Assembly (NCBI GenBank): GCA_963576565.1
Contig: OY755046.1
Location: forward strand, 62,903,379 to 62,967,378
From: Aspidapion aeneum
Taxonomy: Eukaryota; Arthropoda; Insecta; Coleoptera; Brentidae
Length of the DNA stretch: 64,000 nucleotides
Direction of reading: 5' to 3'
Each line of letters begins with the position of its first letter. Position 1 is the stretch's first letter. The notes under the pieces were generated by a model, which saw only the letters and a list, made by a program, of their open reading frames with translations, had not been told where the DNA came from and did no database searches. Both the position numbers and the translations under genes were made by a program. Positions 22,475 to 34,539 of this stretch are shown here, in pieces.

Positions 22475-23016
22475 CCACACGAGTGCGATTTTTCATTTTC
22501 CGCGTGTTCCATTGAAACTGCACTCGGTGCAAATTTATGACAGCACCGTTTCAGTGTCAGTGCACCACCAGTGCTGCACTCATTTTCCCAATGGAATACG
22601 GCATCAATTACTTGTTTAAGACAAAAAACATTATCATAACAAGATCTGCCTGCACGAAACCCACTTTGCTCTTCTTCTTCTTGTTCATGAAAATCATTCT
22701 CTATTAGATCTCTAAGAATCCTACCGTACAATCTACTTAGAGTGCTGGTGACTGAAATTCCTCTGTAATTGTTACAATCCAGCTTGTTTCCTTTTTTATG
22801 TATTGAGGATATAAATGCAATTTTCCAATCATTAGGTACTGGATGTCCGTTTATGCATTGATTGAAAATATATGTGAGATTTTCGAGTAGTTTCTCTGAT
22901 CCATATTTTATACTATTCTATCTTTTTATTCATGAAATATGTGGAAAATATGTAAAAAATCTTAGGCTTGGGGGGGGGGGGCGGGCCCCGTCCCCCCTCA
23001 CCTGGGTGCGCCCCTG

Positions 23017-23265
23017 TTGGTAGGGTAGCTAATGTCGTACATTATGAATAAAATTCCACTTATTAATTTACTGCAAAACGAAAGTTAATAACTGTCAAAA
23101 TTTTTCCATGTAAATTCCCATAATGCATGATAAGAATATTTCAATTTATCGGTACCTAAGCTCTCATGATTAATGTATAATGCAATTTTTACCCATTTTG
23201 ATGCGCGAAAATATCCCCCTGGGTAGCGTCCGATTGAAGATTCAAAAACAAACTACAATGTATTT
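23017..23265. other. Unassigned stretch
   Basis: No recognisable feature. Confidence 0.4.
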
Positions 23266-23269
23266 TTTT

Positions 23270-24218
23270 ATCTTCATGCACAGTCACTTTAAATATAGTA
23301 CCACACTACATAGCAATATTTTTGCCAAAACTCTAATTTTTGAAATCTTCCTGCACCTTTTTTTAAAATTTATTAAGATCTAGATCCAAAACCCAACCTA
23401 GTAATCGAATTTCATTAAAATCGAGCAAGTAGTTTTTGAGTTATACGCGTTGGTCATTACAGACAGATAGACATAGATAGGGTCATGTGGCGTAAAAATC
23501 AGACGAATTTTTTTTGAATATAAGCGATAATTAGGCAAATATTGCAAACGTTAAAACATAAAAATTTGACCATAATATAGGTCAAATTTTTATTTAAATT
23601 TTAACTGTGTCTCATATTTTACCTTGAAAAAGTCCAAAAATGAGACAAGACAGGCGAAATATGAGACAGTCTATACCAAAAATAAGAGATTCAGGGTAAA
23701 ATTGAGCCATAAGTTTTTGTTTTATTTTTACTTAAATACAACAAATGATAAATGTTGGGTCAAAAGCAAGCTAACACACTAATTCGTTTACGAATTTTTA
23801 TTTAAATTATTCAAAAATTGTTACAATTATTAGTGACAAAAACGTTCACTATCAAAAACTGACTTTGTCATATCTACTATTTAAATATTACAAGTGTCCT
23901 AATAAAAATTATAACAGTGTTCCTAACATAATATTTTAAATCAATACTTACAACAAATAAGTGCAAAAATATTTATCTATAGGAAAACCGATCTACGAAC
24001 TCACACAACAAAAGTTTCGGTAATGTTTTTAAAAGTTTTATATCACAAAGTGTCTTATTTTTGGACGATACATACGAACAGAGGGCGCGACAAAAAAGAT
24101 TCAAAATCATCTGAAATGCAAAGATATATAAATTTTTTTGAAATCGGAGCAACTTTTTTTTTGAGACGCTCACCATAGCACACTGCTGACACTATTATTG
24201 TTATAGTGTACGTGTCAG
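23270..24218 (-). mobile_element. Old, interrupted copy of the palindromic (CTGT)n family
   Basis: Two parts match the family in reverse: 23330-23500 (AAATCGAGCAAGTAGTTTTT, TTACAGACAGATAGACA) and 24070-24218 (AGATTCAAAATCATCTGAAA, TCGGAGCAACTTTTTT). About 560 bp of unrelated A/T-rich sequence lies between them. Confidence 0.6.
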
Positions 24219-24374
24219 CTAAAAATACACTATATATGCGTAACTCACTAGTAAGTCTAGATGATAACCAAAACTTGTAGCCGTTTTTTTAAATTCAAAT
24301 TGCTGAATTATTTTAGACAGGGTAGCTAAGTTCAAATACAACTAAGCATTTATATTACAAAAAACAAAGTACAT

Positions 24375-25440
24375 ACATTTTAATTATACTGACGTAATAT
24401 TAAAGACGCATAAAATATGTCATGTGGTTTTTTATTTACTTATTCTATGAAACAATTATTCAAAAAATAAAAGCAGTTTTTTATCATAAAATATAAGTAA
24501 TTAATAATAGAATTGAACAAGTGTGAAATACTAAATAAATAATTTTTTGGGAAGTTTAAAACTTGTTAAAAAAATAGAAATAAAAAATGGGTTTTGAATT
24601 ACGTATATGGTTTTTTGGCTGAGGGTCAAGGGGTTTTTAAGAAACTTATTCCTTCTTTTTTTGAATGAAATTTTATAGTTTTTTTATAAACTAATGCTAT
24701 ACCAATATAATTTATTATGATCGGAAATTTTGAATACTAAAAGAACTGGTTTCTACGTTGAATCATTGGTATGTTTTTAAATATTTCTTTGTTTTCATTG
24801 CTTTTAATTTTAAAAACATCCTTATTTGCTTCGTTTTATTGTGGTTAGGGGAAAGGCGGGCAAAACAGGGTACTTAATTTTGAAAGTAGGATTTTAAATG
24901 TTTTTCTTAAAAAAAAAAGAAATTGTTGCAAATTAATTATACTGACGTAATATTAAAGACGCATAAAATATGTCATGTGGTTTTATATTTACTTATTCTA
25001 TGAAACAATTATTCAAAAAATAAAAGCAGTTTTTTATCATAAAATATAATAAATTAGTAATAGAATTGAACAAGTGTGAAATACTGAATAAATAATTTTT
25101 TGGGAACTTTAAAACTTGGGTTTTGAATTACGTATATGGTTTTTTGGCTGAGGGTCAACGGGTTTTTATAGAACTTCTTCCTTCTTTTTTTGAATGAAAT
25201 TTTATAGTTTTTTTATAAACTAATACCAATATAATTTATTATGGTCGGAAATTTTGGGTACCAAACGAACTGGTTTCTAAGTGGAATGATTGGTATTTTT
25301 TTAAATATTTCTTTGTTTTCATTAATTTTAATCGTAAAAACATCCTTATTTGCTTCGTTTTATTGTGGTTAGAGGAAAGGCGGGCAAAACAGGGTACATA
25401 ATTTTGAAAGTAGGATTTAAAAAAAAAGAAATTAATGCAA
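24375..25440. repeat. Tandem duplication of a ~556-bp A/T-rich segment
   Basis: TAATTATACTGACGTAATAT starts at about 24376 and again at 24931, with collinear matching sequence (GCATAAAATATGTCATGTGG, GGCGGGCAAAACAGGGTAC) in both units and small indels between them. Confidence 0.85.
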
Positions 25441-26430
25441 ATTTCATGATTATGCCCGTTGAATATGGCAAAATGGAGTACCAAACCTAAACCAAGAAAA
25501 GCCTAGAGTTGGGGATGGTCAATTGATTGGAAAAAATCTATTTTTTTTTGTTTTAATGGAGATTTGAAATCAAACTGTTTAGGTATTTTATTATAATTGA
25601 TAATCTATTGTTTACATTTTTTTACATTATGATGTGTTTAATTTATTACAAGGATTTATTTTATTTTATACAACTACAAAGAAACTCTTTAGAAATCATT
25701 CACTGTTAGTTCTTAATAATGTAATTTAATAATATATTGGTTTACTGATAGTTACTTACTTATAATTCTCGGGCAATCTACAACTGTGTTGCACATTTGT
25801 TTCTCACAGGGATCGACACGCCTATATGTATAATATAATTTAATTAATAGTCGTATAGATAGAGCGACTGGTATTGAAAATGAGATTTTAGGGACCTACT
25901 TGGATTTTCCCGCCTGCCTCTGTTACCTTACTGTTTCAAATTCAACCAATGGCAAAATATTATATCTATCGGTCCTGCGCAGAAACTCTCTAAAATTAGT
26001 TGCAATAGACTTATTGGAGATTGGATATTTCCTTTTCTCTTTTTTGGCTTAAAAATATTTATTTGCCAAAATTTTCTACTTTATTTATTTTTATTTCCGA
26101 TAAACTCTATTTAATATTTTAATCTAATTATATATTGTTTAGTTTGTTTTGAATTTTCTCAAGTTTACAAATAAAAAATTATATTACTTGATTTACGAAA
26201 AATATTCCTAGCCCTATTTTCCAAAACTATACTTCTGGTTTCCTAACTCTTTTAATTGGTTCGGATTTCATAGAACTGGCGAACTGCATCAGTAATTTAT
26301 ACGAATTTCTCATTTAGCTTTTCAATTAAATTATACTGATTTGTTTTAATGCATTTTACAACACATCAAAATGGGTTTACGCAAAAATCTTTATTTATTA
26401 CTAAGTTAAAAAATTCACGGAAATCAATGG
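25441..26430. other. Unassigned A/T-rich stretch
   Basis: No gene, RNA or named repeat seen. Confidence 0.5.
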
Positions 26431-26649
26431 CGCACGCAGAAATAAATCCTGGGGGGGGAGGGGTGTTAAGCGCAGATCGATACACAGAGATGCATCCTGG
26501 GGGGTGCATTAGCACAGATTGACACATCTTAATCTTGATTTTTGTTTAAGGAGTCAATACTTATTTTAAATTTATTTTATTTTATTTTATTAGGCAATCA
26601 ACAGGTCTTCCAATAACAGATTACCAAATAATAATAACAACAAACGGTT

Positions 26650-27120
26650 GTTAGTATTATTTAGCTCAAAAATTCCGCTGATTGATGCTCACGTGTCTAA
26701 TGGCGGGTAAAAACGCAATACGCGTTGATCTGGCCTGAAAGGCAGAAGAGCTGTCGTAGGTCACGGATTAGTTTGTTTCTTTTTATTTTTAATCGATCTT
26801 TTCATTGATCGATATGTATAGCAGTTTATTTTTGCCTGTTCTTGTTCTGGTTTTCTCGTATCTCGGTAGATGCCGCTTCTTGCGAGAGTTTTCTCACTAT
26901 TTACATCGGATTAGAGACAAAACCGTCTAATTAACTTCGCAAGAGTGTCCCATTGACCAAGGAGTATTCTGAGGAGTCCCATAAGGACGAAACAGTTAAC
27001 TGTCAACACTTATTAGGCGTCCAATACATCTTGGACCCCCGTAAGGTTGAGCTTTCAAGCTACCCACGGAAAGATATGAGAGAAACAAAAACTCCTTTTT
27101 ACCCGATTAGCCACGAAACT
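26650..27120 (+). mobile_element. Hammerhead-ribozyme repeat (retrozyme-like), copy 1
   Basis: A single, diverged unit matching the 515-nt repeat at 38415-38929 over its length: GTTAGTATTATTT start, TCATTGATCGATAT hairpin, CTCGGTAGATG, the hammerhead and the CTTGGACCCCCGT / CTACCCACGG hairpin. It is a circular permutation relative to the ribozyme cleavage site. Confidence 0.8.
26963..27010 (+). ncRNA. Type I hammerhead ribozyme, copy 1
   Basis: Core CTGAGGA (26969-26975), stem II GTCC/GGAC with CATAA loop, GAAA, stem III CAG/CTG with TTAA loop, cleavage GTC after 27004, then AACACT. Stem I here is AGTATT against AACACT with one A-C mismatch; stem III is fully Watson-Crick. Confidence 0.87.
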
Positions 27121-27365
27121 TGTTTGATATGTATTACATAAAATTGTAATTTATTTATAGAACGATCCCTTTATTTCTCTCTATTTTTTTTTAGATTTTA
27201 TTTATTATTTTAATTTTTTAACCAGGTTCAAAATATTTTCAAATAATCAAATTACAAAAATAATTAAAAATCAAAAAGGTAATTTAAAAAAATATAAAAA
27301 CACTATGCAAATCTAATAAAAAAAACTGTAATTCCACCAGAAACGTACCAAATTTTTGTAATATA

Positions 27366-27550
27366 CAGTCGAACCTCTATAACTCGAACCTGAAGGGACA
27401 ACCAAAATAGTTCGAGTTATGTAGAGTTCGAGTTATAGAAACTCGAGTTAAAAAGGTTTAAATACATGTAAAAAGTGCAGGGACCACTTAAAAGGTTCGA
27501 GTTATAGAGAGGTTCGAGTTATAGAGGTTCGAGTAAGAGAGGTTCGACTG
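27366..27550. mobile_element. Pogo-like MITE
   Basis: The 185-bp element has ends CAGTCGAACCTCT, repeated TTCGAGTTATAGA blocks, and TA on both sides. Typical Tc1/mariner-pogo non-autonomous element; no ORF. Confidence 0.88.
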
Positions 27551-28114
27551 TATCTCAAAAACTAAAAATGATAAAAAAATTTAATTTAACATTTGAATTT
27601 TTTATAAATAGGTCTATAAAAAACTAATTTACACCAAATTTTTTATATATAAAAAAGTTGTAGGCTTCAAGAACATGGAATTATAGTTTATTTTTATAAC
27701 AAAAGTTTCATAATTATAAGCTATTTTTGTAATTGAAGAGAAAATAAAATATAATACAATTTTCAGGCCAGGTTGAAATTGTTTTTAGCGGTTAACAAAT
27801 GCGCAAGAACCCCTTTACTTATTGATAAATGCAATTCCGACAAAATATCAAACCACTTTTATTAAAATAATTTATAAATGCAAAATTTGAAAGTTTCTAT
27901 CATGTGGTTGGGTTTGCCACAGTTTAAAGAAAATATTTTTAAAAAATGATTTTGACATATCAACTTTTAATTTTTATTAGCTCCTATCGATACAGGGTGC
28001 TATTTAATAAAATAAGTTTTTTTTTAAGTATTTTTTTTCTACGACCACATAATATGAACATAACGAAATTTGTACTATTTTCTGTTTTAGAAAGGTGCAT
28101 ATTCCAATACTCCT
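27551..28114. other. Unassigned A/T-rich stretch
   Basis: No recognisable feature. Confidence 0.5.
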
Positions 28115-28791
28115 CCAGGTAGCAAAGGGTCATCAAATGACGTCTTTTTTTCGTCGAAAAGTGGTCGTTTGGATGACCAGCAGGTCATCTACCAAAAAAT
28201 GTTATCTTTAAGGCGTCAGTTACTTGACGTCTTTTCGTAGTGTAGTTTTTGACGTCTGAAAAACGTCATATATTGTTCACTACCCACACTGCACACTTTG
28301 TCCAAGGGACATACACTTATACTTACATAGATGGTGCCTCAGTCAGTACTTGACCGGATTTATACGGAATGTGGGGGTACGTATGTAAAATAAATTAAAT
28401 ATTAAATCAGGACAAACTTCGAGGCTTCTTTCGCTTCAAGGTGGAGATGTGTATGTCTAGGTATAGGTTTATTTTGATCTGTACCTCACAGACGAACACC
28501 GCTGTACCTATTCCAGTACTTCCAGGTCTAAGTCACAGAAGAGTCACCTTCTGTGTCTAAGTTTCCTTCAGTGTTCTGAACTGCAGGGAATATTTCATAT
28601 ATTCAGACGAGTTTAAAAAAAGTCATAAATAGGTTTGTGTCTGTGTGGGTGTCTGATGTTCTAATTTGGTCCCAAATACGTCATATTGCTGACGTCTTTA
28701 AAACGTCTAAAAATACGTCAGGTTAGAGACGTCAATGGTCATTAAAAATGACCTGTTTTTGACGTTTAAAAAACGTGATCTTGCTACCTGG
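28115..28791. mobile_element. Possible MITE with CCAGGTAGCAA ends
   Basis: Both ends carry CCAGGTAGCAA as an inverted repeat followed by GACGTC/ACGTC-rich sub-terminal motifs. No coding sequence and no certain target duplication. The superfamily is unclear. Confidence 0.6.
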
Positions 28792-30049
28792 GCCAATTCC
28801 AATAGCCTTGTCAATGCCAATGTCACTGTCAAAAACCAATGTTTTGACAACCATATTTTTCTCTCTGGAGAAGAAGATAATTTCGTCTTGGAAGGAATGA
28901 AAATAATTTGATATACAAAAATAAAATATCGTGTGGTCGTAGGAAAAATAGCGTTCTACATAACTCGTTACAAAGTGAATTCCTTACAGTCGTGCGATTT
29001 TCGCACTCGACTAACGGCTCCCGCCAAAACTTTTACACGTGAAATATGTCCATTTCCCTTCACTTGTTATGTGATATACTATTTCTGAAATATTTGTTAT
29101 TTTGAGGTCCGAAAATAAAGCAGTTTTGTTTTTCAAATTAATTTTTTTTATGCATTTGAGGCAGTCTGCAGTGGCGGCAGGTGACGTTATAAATTAGGGG
29201 GGGGGGGCAGAAATTTATATTGCATGGAAAAGAAGATAAAAATACTTAAACATTTTTATTTTAGCATTTTACAAACAAGCAGCTACTTGCTATAGTTTTT
29301 AGTTTATTTTTTTATAGATAAAGTCTATTCGCCCTTCTTTTACATGCACAAACTGCTCAGATTAGCACCAGTTTCAGACTCATTTATTTTTATTTATTTA
29401 TTCAACGGACTAGCACCCATTTTACAAAAAGAGTTACATGTGTAGTCAATTAAAATTTAAAAATTATAAAAAATATGTTTTAGACCACTACTTATTTCTA
29501 ACTTCATCAAGAATGATTAAAAACGTATCAAATTTAAAAAATTATGCACATCACAATATAAATCTCTAAAGGTCAAGTTAAAACAAAAAATATGACTAAC
29601 AAACAAAAAACTAAAAGAAAAAGAAAGTTAGTTAACATTACTAGGTCTTTTACGCAGGAAACTTTTTAATTTGTTAATAGTAGAATTAAAAATATCAAGT
29701 TTAACTTTGTTAGAATTTGACATCATTCTGTCTATTGGAGATTGTTGGCCATACAAAGTATGATGAAAATTATTATAAAAAGTAAAAGTATTTCTAAGTG
29801 TGACAGTGGGAGTATGAAAGTTTAATAGTTATTTAAACAACAAGGTTTGAAAACGACTCTTTGCACACGATCGAGACAGTTTGGTAGACTGAGCCGAAGG
29901 CGAGGTCTACAAGTCGAGGGAGTGTGCAAAGAGGTTTTCAAACGAGTTTTTTACAATATTTTTTATACGACTGCTAATAAAGAAAGAAAAATCAAATTTT
30001 AATTTAACTTGTTTTTATTTCCGACATTTTTTCAACAAAACTTAAAAAT

Positions 30050-30330
30050 TCAACAATTTTTTGTTCTCCGGGCGCAAAACCCCCTTTTACAAGACAGTCG
30101 TATAAAAAAGTAATAAAAGATCTGGCGAGTCAATAATACCATTACAAGTTTCCACAGAAAAACTATGTCAAAATTAAACTTGCGTTTCTGAAGTGTTTCC
30201 AGATTTAAAAGTTTCAACAAATCGTCACAATTTGTATGTTCTTTAGGTATATGGAGTTTAAAGGCTACGTAATACAGAAATTTTTTCTGAACGCTCTGAC
30301 TCATCATGGCCCCGTAGAGCAACCTCAAAA
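30050..30330 (-). pseudogene. LINE ORF2 C-terminal remnant
   Basis: Reads HTNCDDLLKLLNLETLQKRK and FNFDIVFLWKLV, phrases usual near the end of insect non-LTR reverse transcriptases, before drifting out of frame. Confidence 0.65.
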
Positions 30331-31188
30331 ATCAAATGTCTATTTTTTGCCACATTTTCATTATGTTTGGTAATGTTTTGCCTATAGGCACTATTCAATT
30401 GGCACCTCATATCAGTCTTGCCTAGCATAAAAAAATTCTATGTGGTTATTTAAATAAGTAACACTTACTTTTCACTAAAGTACTTAAAAACACACATTCC
30501 GTTTGCTACCCACGCAGCATCACTTCGTGGATTGTTCATAATAAGACAAATAAAGCAAAAAAAAACATTTTGCACAACCAGGTTTCAGCATCGTGTAATT
30601 TTTTATTACTTGCACTAAAATTTTGGGTAATTTTTAGGATTTTTGGGTTCGTTCTATGTGGCCCTAAAGACTTTATTTGTAATCGAAGTTCATATGTCAA
30701 CGTATTTAAATTTGCACAATTAATTATATAATCGACGGTATTTATTTCAATTTTGAAAACAAACAAAAACAAACAATGGACACGCGACCGGCAAGGATTT
30801 TAACTACTGACCTACCCCAAATCAAAACAAACTCATACGTCTTCACTAAGAATAAAACCGGCAACACGTGGGAAGAGCAACAAACGTTTTCGCACGATGA
30901 ATATGGCCGACGTTAACAAAAACAAATATTTCCCCCGCTCCCGCGCGAGAACAGCCACCCACAAATAATTTTTTTTTGGAAACAAATGTATAAAAATTAA
31001 AATAAGATGTTTTTTCCTTTTCATAGGTCGTACACACCGTATGTCACCACCAATCTCTATATATCGTATATTATTCATTGGTCACCACTCGCGGGTTAAC
31101 TAGGCACAGGCTTTTTTCTGAATTTAAGTATGTTTTTTTCTACTATTTAGTGTTTTTTTTAAGACTTTGCTATTTATTTTTATACATG

Positions 31189-31192
<4 letters not shown>

Positions 31193-31234
<42 letters not shown>
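31193..31234. repeat. (TA)n tract
   Basis: Simple TA repeat abutting the foldback element. Confidence 0.95.
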
Positions 31235-31237
<3 letters not shown>

Positions 31238-31866
31238 TGTGTCCACGTAAGTTGGCGGCATATGGGAAACTTTTTTATTATTAGCTTTACGAAAAAAAGT
31301 TATTCTTCATAAAAAGTTCTGCATGGTCCAAAACCTAAAATGCAACCATCAGATGTTAAATTTTTTCAGTCATATAACGAGGTTTGTCAAAAAATGTGAT
31401 TTTTGCTCTAGAGTAAAGTACCTTTCTTTTTGACAATATCGAAAATTGTTATAAAGAAAAGATGTTTAGAATTAAAAATAGCTTTCAAATATTCAACATT
31501 GTTTATTTACATTATTATTATTTGCATCCTAGATTAATTATGCATTAATGTGCAAACTTAAAAAAATAAAAAATAAAAATATTTTTTTAATGTAAATAAA
31601 CAATGTTAACATTTGAAAGCTATTTTTAATTCTAAACATCTTTTCTTTATAACAATTTTCGATATTGTCAAAAAGAAAGGTACTTTACTCTAGAACAAAA
31701 ATCACATTTTTTGACAAACCTCGTAATATGACTGAAAAAATTTAACATCTGATGGTTGCATTTTAGGTTTTGGACCATGCAGAACTTTTTATGAAGAATA
31801 ACTTTTTTTCGTAAAGCTAATAATAAAAAAGTTTCCCATATGCCGCCAACTTACGTGGACACACTG
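31235..31866. mobile_element. Tc1/mariner-type foldback element, 632 bp
   Basis: Almost the whole element is one palindrome: CAGTGTGTCCACGTAAGTTG at both ends, arms of roughly 290 bp that match nearly perfectly, a short unique centre, and TA on both sides. It lies directly after a (TA)n run. Confidence 0.92.
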
Positions 31867-32383
31867 TATATTAAATAAGCATGGCTTTGTCAATGTTCAC
31901 TGTATCTATGACACTAAAGCTACTACGCCTTTTGTTAACTAAGATTAACTTTTTTTCCATAAATCAATTAAAAATACTGTTTGTTGTCTAGTTTTGGGAG
32001 AGCACCCGTTGCCCGCCCTGTAGACGCCGTCACTGGCAGTCTGTCATATAAAACATATGATGTCAAAGTTTTTAAATTTTAAATTTATTTGACCTGTTTT
32101 TGAACTTTTTCATAACGGTAATAAAGTATGTTTAGGTATACACGTCGTTTTCAAAATGAGTTTTAATTTTAAAAAAATTTAAATAGTCGTCTGAGACTTA
32201 CAACTAATTAAACGTCATTTAACAAAAATTGATTTTTAATGTTTTATTAGAAAGATACCTAACCTCACGTTGCTTCAAAACCTTCTGGAACTTTCCTAGT
32301 TGTTGTTCATTATAAGGGTGCGTGCCTTCATTACGAGATCGTTGTGATAGCCTCTATCAAACAAGAAGTCTTTTCTCAGCAAT

Positions 32384-32989
32384 GTAGTAGTAGTAGTAGT
32401 AGTAGTGGGGGGGTTGACCCGCAGGTCTGACAAGTAGGCCAGAGTAGGACCTTTTTGCCATGCCGCAAGTCTGTCCCTTAACCCACTCTCTGCACTTCCC
32501 TTTGATGGTTGGGTAACTCATTGGGCCTTCCTGTTCTCTTTACAAAGTCCAGTAAGTCTGCCCATTTGAGCATGTGCAGTTCCTCCTCGCTTAGAGTTGG
32601 CGCTCCGAGTGCCTGTTGTCTCATCCTTGCGTAGGCCTCGCATTCTGCCACGAGGTGTCTTGATGTCTCTTCTTCCTGTCCACAGGCTGGGCAGGTAGGG
32701 TCATTCTCGACTCCTATACGTGTCATGTGCCTCCTCAACCGGTTATGTCCGGTTAGAGTACCTATCAGCAGTCCGAGGTCTTTTCGTGTCCGTCCCAGCA
32801 TCCATCTAATTCTGGACTTTTGGACGATCTACGAATTCTCTGGTCTGTCTGCAACCCGTTCCTGTTTCCCAGGAGTTTAATAGCGCGTCCCTGGCCCATT
32901 TGTTGAGTCCGCTTTGCACTTGTCTTTTTGTCACGCCCAAAGTGGCTCCGGTCCTACATAGGCGGTTCCTGCCCCGAGTCGTGCGAGTG
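32384..32989 (-). mobile_element. R1/I-type LINE 3' fragment with 14-bp duplication
   Basis: CTTTTCTCAGCAAT flanks both sides (32370-32383, 32990-33003) and an (AGT)n tail marks the 3' end at the left. The minus-strand ORF at 32801-32478 reads GTLTGHNRLRRHM, CPACGQEEETSRHLVAECEA: the CCHC-like knuckle after the RNase H domain. Confidence 0.88.
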
Positions 32990-33049
32990 CTTTTCTCAGC
33001 AATTATATACTTTTAAATTTTTGTCTACTTGAGAGTACTATTGTAAATT

Positions 33050-33570
33050 ACTTGATTCAAATCAAGAGACGAGTAAGATTGGCCAGGGCAGCATTAAGTA
33101 AATTAAGCTACATATTAAAAAATAAAAAATATCCTCAGTACCTCAAAACAAAAGTGTATAACCAATGTATCCTTCCTGTACTTACCTATGAATCCCAGAC
33201 CTGAACACTTACAAAATCAAACATGGATAAGGTAACAAAAGCCCAAAGATCAATTGAAAGACAAATGTTACATGTAAAGCTAACAGATAAAAAAAGGAAT
33301 GAATGGATAAGAAATAAAACAAAATTAAGGGATGTCAGAGGAGAAGTAGCAAAGTTAAAATGAAAATTTGCCGGTCATAATATCAGACAGAAAGACGATC
33401 GATGGAACAAATGTATTGTAAACTGGAGACCTTGGGAAAATAAAAGAAGTAGGGGAAGATCCCAAATAAGATGGGCGGAAGATTTGAAAAAGCATGCGGG
33501 AACTAAATGGATAAACACAGCGACAGACAGAAAAAAGATGGATCGAAGAAGGCTAAATAGATAGATAGAC
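33050..33570 (+). pseudogene. RTE-like LINE C-terminal fragment
   Basis: Reads ILPVLTYESQT, KAQRSIERQML, KWINTATDRKKMDRRRLNR with several stops, and ends in an (ATAG)n tail. Same family as the fragment at 5845; a 50-bp remnant is at 59855. Confidence 0.8.
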
Positions 33571-34008
33571 CTTATTTGAAAGATTATTAAAAAATAAAAA
33601 CAAAACAAATTAAACATTTTTTTTGAAATTTGAATTACCCTATGACAAAAACAAATTATACCATTGTTTTTTATTGAAAAAATATTTTTTTCTTACATTT
33701 GATTTAAGGTATGTGAAAAAAAATTACTTTATTGTTTTTCTTTTCTCTTCCTCGGGTGTCCGACCAAAGTTTTTTGCGGCAGACAGAAAGCTCATTAAAG
33801 ACTTAGTTGACGTGTTTTTGTTTTTCTCCAAAAACCCAAATAATAACCCGCTTGAAGCAATATTTCATTAAAAATCGCCACCCTGTATATTATAAACTAA
33901 ACTTTTTACTTTTAAAATGTGAAATATTTTCCTGATTTTGATTTAAGTATTTTTAAATGAAAAAGGTAAAACAAATATTAAATCTTGACGAAATGTAGTC
34001 CTAGAAAT
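33571..34008. other. Unassigned A/T-rich stretch
   Basis: No recognisable feature. Confidence 0.5.
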
Positions 34009-34010
34009 AA

Positions 34011-34239
34011 TAGGGACCGGCTTATTGGAATAAAACCTGACCTTTTTTTCAAATCGACCGTATTGTGACAGATTTACATATAAAAAGCAGCTGCTTTCTC
34101 TCAAAATTCGGCCTTTGTGTATTTAAGAACCGGATTTATCAGTGACTGTTTTTACTAAATGAAAGTTAGCGTGTTTATTTTTAAATTTGACTTTGGTGTG
34201 TCAATTTTCCGAGGTCAGGCTTTATTCCAATAAGTCCCT
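34011..34239. mobile_element. MITE, AGGGAC...GTCCCT family (variant)
   Basis: Ends AGGGACCGGCTTATTGGAAT and AGGGACTTATTGGAATAAAG, with AAT on both sides; interior similar to the next copy. Confidence 0.75.
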
Positions 34240-34255
34240 AATAACTGCCAATTTT

Positions 34256-34535
34256 GGGGGGACTTATTGCAAAAAACCCAGGCAATAATTGTGCCGGGCA
34301 CTATTCTGACAGTTTCGCATTATAATAACAGCTGTCTTCTTTCAAAATTAGGCCTTTGTGTATTATATGAGCCAGAATTAATAGTGCCGTCATTATTAAT
34401 GGAAAATGAACGACTGGATTTAGAAATTCGACTTTGGTATGTCAATTTTGAAAGATCAACTGTCAGTTTTCAATGGAAAACTGTCAGAATAGTGCTCGAC
34501 ACTATTATTGCCTGGCTTTATTGCAATCGGTCCCG
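34256..34535. mobile_element. MITE, AGGGACTTATTGCAATAAAG family
   Basis: About 85-90% like 12374-12651 by eye, including TCTGACAGTTTCGCATTATA and TTTCAATGGAAAACTGTCA. The ends are slightly eroded. Confidence 0.78.
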
Positions 34536-34539
34536 AATA

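Larger units (their letters stand above)
20970..22603 (+). mobile_element. PIF/Harbinger-like element inside the LINE
   Basis: Ends TGCCGTATTCCATTGGG are inverted copies and TCA flanks both sides (20967-20969, 22604-22606). The related LINE at 52981 preserves the uninterrupted site ...TTTTCTCAATTAC. At 21132-21371 a plus-strand exon ends ETPKIKNFIENVVTDLTTNR followed by gtaagt, resembling the start of Harbinger nucleases. The remainder is degenerate, with no complete transposase. Confidence 0.8.
19866..22903 (-). mobile_element. RTE-like LINE, 5'-truncated, interrupted
   Basis: The insertion is bounded by TATTTTATACTATT at 19852-19865 and 22904-22917 and ends 3' with an (ACT)n tail. The minus-strand ORF pieces 22900-22604 and 20969-19892 read SGFRAGRSC, LQFADDQVIVANDKEDMEYM, EYVYLGVTFDK, LIWYGHVQRM and GRRKRGRPK, with one TGA stop near 20530. 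The two pieces are separated by the element at 20970-22603. Confidence 0.87.
19721..23016. mobile_element. hAT-like MITE enclosing a LINE and a Harbinger-like element
   Basis: Ends CAGTGGCGCACCCAGG (left) and CAGGGGCGCACCCAGG-like (right, reversed), flanked by TTGGTAG at 19714-19720 and 23017-23023. The MITE's own sequence is the poly-G/ACCTC part at each end; almost all of the span is nested insertions. Confidence 0.8.
29169..32035. mobile_element. hAT-like element with perfect 8-bp duplication
   Basis: Ends CAGTGGCGGCAGG (left) and CAGTGACGGCGTC (right, reversed) are flanked by GCAGTCTG at 29161-29168 and 32036-32043. The 2.9-kb interior lacks a hAT transposase and contains LINE remnants, a (TA)n tract and a complete foldback element at 31235. 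Confidence 0.75.

Noticed and set aside
26953..27141. 62-codon ORF over hammerhead copy 1
   Set aside because: It overlaps the ribozyme and is not kept open in the other copies; RNA structure explains the conservation.
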